The notes under the pieces: generated by a model
The model's input: the letters and a program-made list of their open reading frames with translations, nothing else
What the model was told of the DNA's origin: nothing
Database searches by the model: none
Position numbers and translations under genes: made by a program
In this document: positions 31,056 through 33,420 of the stretch, one piece after another
Position numbering within the stretch: position 1 is the first letter of the stretch
Layout of the letters: the number at the start of each line of letters is the position of its first letter
DNA from: CAYZAW01 sp964476505
GTDB lineage: Bacteria; Bacillota; Clostridia; Christensenellales; CAG-138
Direction: 5' to 3'
Assembly: GCA_964476505.1 (NCBI GenBank)
Contig: CAYZAW010000024.1
Coordinates: 1 to 33,420 of the forward strand
DNA: 33,420 nt

Positions 31056-32435
31056 TTATCCCTCCTCTTGGGGGAGATATTTGTCGATATACGCGTCCCG
31101 GATACGCTTCAATTCCGTGCGGGGCAGGATCGACAGCAGCTTCCAGCCCAAGTTCAGCGTTTCCTCGATGGTACGGTTGGTATAGTAGCCCTGCGAGATA
31201 TACTCCGCCTCGAAGGCATCGGAGAATTTTGCATAGAGCTTATCCGTGTCGGACAGAGCGGCATCGCCCAGTATCACCGCCAGCTCCTTCGCGTCCTTAC
31301 CGCGGGAATACGCCGCAAACAGCTGGTTCATGGTGTCCGCGTGATCCTCTCGCGTTTTACCCTTACCTATGCCCTTGTCCTTTAAGCGGGAAAGCGACGG
31401 CAGTACGTTGATGGGCGGCGTTAAGCCCTTTCTGTGCAGCTCGCGGGAGAGGATGATCTGCCCCTCGGTGATGTAGCCCGTCAAATCCGGAATGGGGTGG
31501 GTAATGTCGTCCTCCGGCATGGAAAGGATGGGAATAAACGTGATGGAACCGTCGTTGCCCTTGATACGCCCTGCCCGCTCATACATAGTGGCAAGGTCGG
31601 TATACAGGTAACCGGGGTAGCCGCGGCGGCCCGGTACTTCCTTACGGGCGGCAGACACCTCGCGAAGTGCCTCCGCGTAGTTTGTGATATCCGTTACGAT
31701 AACAAGAACGTGCATGCCAAGGTCGTAAGCTAGATATTCCGCGGCGGTCAGCGCCATACGCGGCGTTGCGATACGCTCGATGGCGGGGTCGTTTGCAAGG
31801 TTTACGAAGGTAACCGTTCTGTCGATAGCGCCGGTCTTTCTAAAATCGTTGATGAAGAAATCCGCTTCCTCGAATGTGATACCAACAGCGGCAAACACAA
31901 CGGCGAAGGCCTCGTCCTTACCCAGCACCTTTGCCTGCCTGGCGATCTGCGCCGCCACGTTGGCGTGGGGAAGTCCGGAGCCGGAGAACACGGGCAGCTT
32001 TTGCCCGCGCACCAGCGTGTTTAAGCCGTCGATGGCGGAAATGCCCGTTTGAATGAACTCAGAGGGATAGTCGCGCGCAGCGGGGTTCATGGGCGCGCCG
32101 TTGATGTCCAGCCGTTTTTCCGGTATCAGCGCAGGCCCGCCGTCCTTCGGGCGGCCCATGCCGTCGAACACGCGGCCCAGCATATCGGGCGCAACGTCCA
32201 GCTCGATGGAGCGGCCTAAGAAGCGCGCCTTGCTGTCGCTGATGCGCAAGCCCTGCGCACCCTCAAACAACTGTACCACGGCACGGTCGCCGTTTAGCTC
32301 CAGTACGCGGCCTCGGCGGATGCCGCCGTCTGCCTGTACGATCTCTACCAGTTCGTCGTATTTGATGCCGGAAACGTCCTCCACCAGCATCAGCGGCCCT
32401 ACGACCTCCTTGATGGTGCGGTACTCTTTACGCAT
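31056..32435 (-). CDS. ntpB: V-type ATP synthase subunit B
   Basis: This 459-residue non-catalytic nucleotide-binding subunit alternates with subunit A in the V1/A1 headpiece. Family marks are YRTIKEVVGPLMLVEDVSG, GLNTLVRGQKLPVFSGSGLP (the position of the altered P-loop), TFVNLANDPAIERIATPR, VIVTDITNYAEALREVSAAR and LPSLSRLKDKGIGKGKTRED. GGGAGG before the ATG lies within the end of the A gene, and the two genes overlap by 8 bp, which suggests coupled translation of these equimolar subunits. Confidence 0.96.
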   Translation of the reverse strand: MRKEYRTIKEVVGPLMLVEDVSGIKYDELVEIVQADGGIRRGRVLELNGDRAVVQLFEGAQGLRISDSKARFLGRSIELDVAPDMLGRVFDGMGRPKDGGPALIPEKRLDINGAPMNPAARDYPSEFIQTGISAIDGLNTLVRGQKLPVFSGSGLPHANVAAQIARQAKVLGKDEAFAVVFAAVGITFEEADFFINDFRKTGAIDRTVTFVNLANDPAIERIATPRMALTAAEYLAYDLGMHVLVIVTDITNYAEALREVSAARKEVPGRRGYPGYLYTDLATMYERAGRIKGNDGSITFIPILSMPEDDITHPIPDLTGYITEGQIILSRELHRKGLTPPINVLPSLSRLKDKGIGKGKTREDHADTMNQLFAAYSRGKDAKELAVILGDAALSDTDKLYAKFSDAFEAEYISQGYYTNRTIEETLNLGWKLLSILPRTELKRIRDAYIDKYLPQEEG

Positions 32436-33420
32436 TCACAACGCCTCCCTCCATCACGATACGCATCTCGTCGGCAAGCTTTGCGCTGACCTCCTCGAAT
32501 TTCTGCTTCATATCCTCTTCCGGCGTATACTTGATACGCCCGATGTCCTCCCGCACGGGCAGGGACACGATTTTATTGAAGGAAGCATCCGCCTCCAACG
32601 CCGCCAAGCCTCTGTCGTAATACTCCAGTATCAGCTTGAGCATCATGTACTGCTTTTGCGGGGAGGTATAGGTATCTACCTCGTGGAAGGCGTTTTGATG
32701 CAGGTAATCCTCGCGGATGGAACGAGCCGCCTCCAGTGTTAAACGATCCTTGAAGGACAGCGCGTCGATACCGACCAGACGCACGATCTCGTCCAGCTCG
32801 TTTTCCTCCTGCAGCAGGTTCATGGTTTTTTGCACCATGGCAGCCCAGCTGGCGTCCACATTTTCGTTGAACCAGCCCTCCAAGCGATCCAGATACAGCG
32901 AGTAGCTTTGCAGCCAGTCGATCGCCGGGAAGTGACGGGCATAAGCCAGCTTACTGGAAAGCCCCCAGTATACCTTTACGATACGAAGCGTTGCCTGCGA
33001 AACCGGCTCGGAAATATCGCCGCCCGGAGGCGACACTGCGCCGATGGCGGAAACCGCACCCTCGCGGCCTTCGCTGCCCAACGCCGTTACAATGCCGGCG
33101 CGCTCGTAAAACTCTGCCAAGCGGCTGGAAAGGTACGCGGGGTAGCCCTCCTCACCGGGCATTTCTTCCAAGCGCCCGGACATTTCGCGAAGCGCCTCCG
33201 CCCAACGGGAGGTGCTGTCCGCCATGATGGCTACCTTATACCCCATATCACGGAAGTATTCCGCGATGGTGATGCCTGTGTAGATAGACGCTTCTCGCGC
33301 GGCCACCGGCATGTCGGAGGTGTTGGCGATCAGCACCGTGCGCTTCATCAAAGACAGGCCGGTTCTCGGGTCTTTCAGCTCCGGGAACTCCATCAAAACG
33401 TCCGTCATCTCATTGCCGCG
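32428..33420 (-). CDS. ntpA: V-type ATP synthase catalytic subunit A, C-terminal part
   Basis: The frame is open to the window edge, so the N-terminal beta-barrel, bulge and P-loop are outside; about 330 residues are present. The remaining part starts at RGNEMTDVLMEFPEL and includes VAIMADSTSRWAEALREMSG (Walker B region and catalytic-site arginine neighbourhood), EMPGEEGYPAYL, GAVSPPGGDISEPVSQ and the helical C-terminal domain (SYSLYLDRLEGWFNEN). Subunit A hydrolyses or makes ATP. The gene order A-B-D is that of bacterial V/A-type ATPases; whether it moves Na+ or H+ cannot be judged without the membrane subunits. Confidence 0.96.
   Translation of the reverse strand, partial: RGNEMTDVLMEFPELKDPRTGLSLMKRTVLIANTSDMPVAAREASIYTGITIAEYFRDMGYKVAIMADSTSRWAEALREMSGRLEEMPGEEGYPAYLSSRLAEFYERAGIVTALGSEGREGAVSAIGAVSPPGGDISEPVSQATLRIVKVYWGLSSKLAYARHFPAIDWLQSYSLYLDRLEGWFNENVDASWAAMVQKTMNLLQEENELDEIVRLVGIDALSFKDRLTLEAARSIREDYLHQNAFHEVDTYTSPQKQYMMLKLILEYYDRGLAALEADASFNKIVSLPVREDIGRIKYTPEEDMKQKFEEVSAKLADEMRIVMEGGVVNA

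Overview
The window looks like a chromosomal segment of a Clostridia-type member of the Bacillota. The supporting features are a YesM/YesN-style sensor pair with lipoprotein sugar-binding proteins, a clostripain-family (C11) lipoprotein, a V-type (A/B/D) ATPase operon, AAAGGAGG-like ribosome binding sites with occasional GTG and TTG starts, and cell-wall hydrolases with Pro/Thr-rich tails. I see no insertion sequence, integrase, phage block or CRISPR array. Species cannot be assigned from the sequence alone.

Layout. 1-752: 3' part of mreB. 756-1146: a tRNA-Ala(GGC) gene whose 3' end and terminator are duplicated 184 bp downstream, with inverted copies and a hairpin-rich insert. 1296-3256: an MTA/SAH-type nucleosidase followed by an MFS transporter. 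3387-4952: a PutP-type sodium/proline symporter, convergent with the MFS gene. 5159-10015 (minus strand): a sugar ABC importer closely resembling YtfR/YtfT/YjfF, with its own binding lipoprotein. 10536-11606 (plus): an AraR-like GntR/LacI hybrid repressor, divergent from the binding protein. 11783-15830 (minus): an overlapping operon of response regulator, histidine kinase and a second, YtfQ-like binding lipoprotein. 16037-18049: a C11 peptidase lipoprotein. 18377-19168: a MerR/BmrR-like regulator. 19185-25448: a 2087-residue cyclic-di-GMP signalling protein. 25591-26346 and 26523-27644: an AraC regulator divergent from an aldo/keto reductase with two 4Fe-4S motifs. 27853-29979: an NlpC/P60-like secreted protein and an amidase_2 protein. 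30031-33420 (minus): a small membrane protein downstream of the V-ATPase D, B and A subunit genes; the A gene runs off the window.

How the parts may work together. From about 5.1 to 15.8 kb there seems to be one sugar-response module. One binding lipoprotein feeds the ABC importer. A second homologous lipoprotein is co-transcribed with the kinase and regulator and probably acts as the extracellular sensor. An AraR-like repressor adds intracellular control. Two 15-bp boxes with 13 identities, one upstream of the importer promoter and one over the repressor's start codon, are good candidates for its operators.

The most unusual single gene is the 2087-residue protein. I read its order as degenerate receiver, degenerate GGDEF, intact EAL, four PAS-like domains, GAF, five more PAS-like domains, intact GGDEF with an RxxD inhibitory site. 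It therefore carries predicted cyclic-di-GMP degrading and synthesising domains at opposite ends of a long soluble sensor array. The most unusual non-coding element is the duplicated and inverted tRNA-Ala 3' end at about 859-1146.
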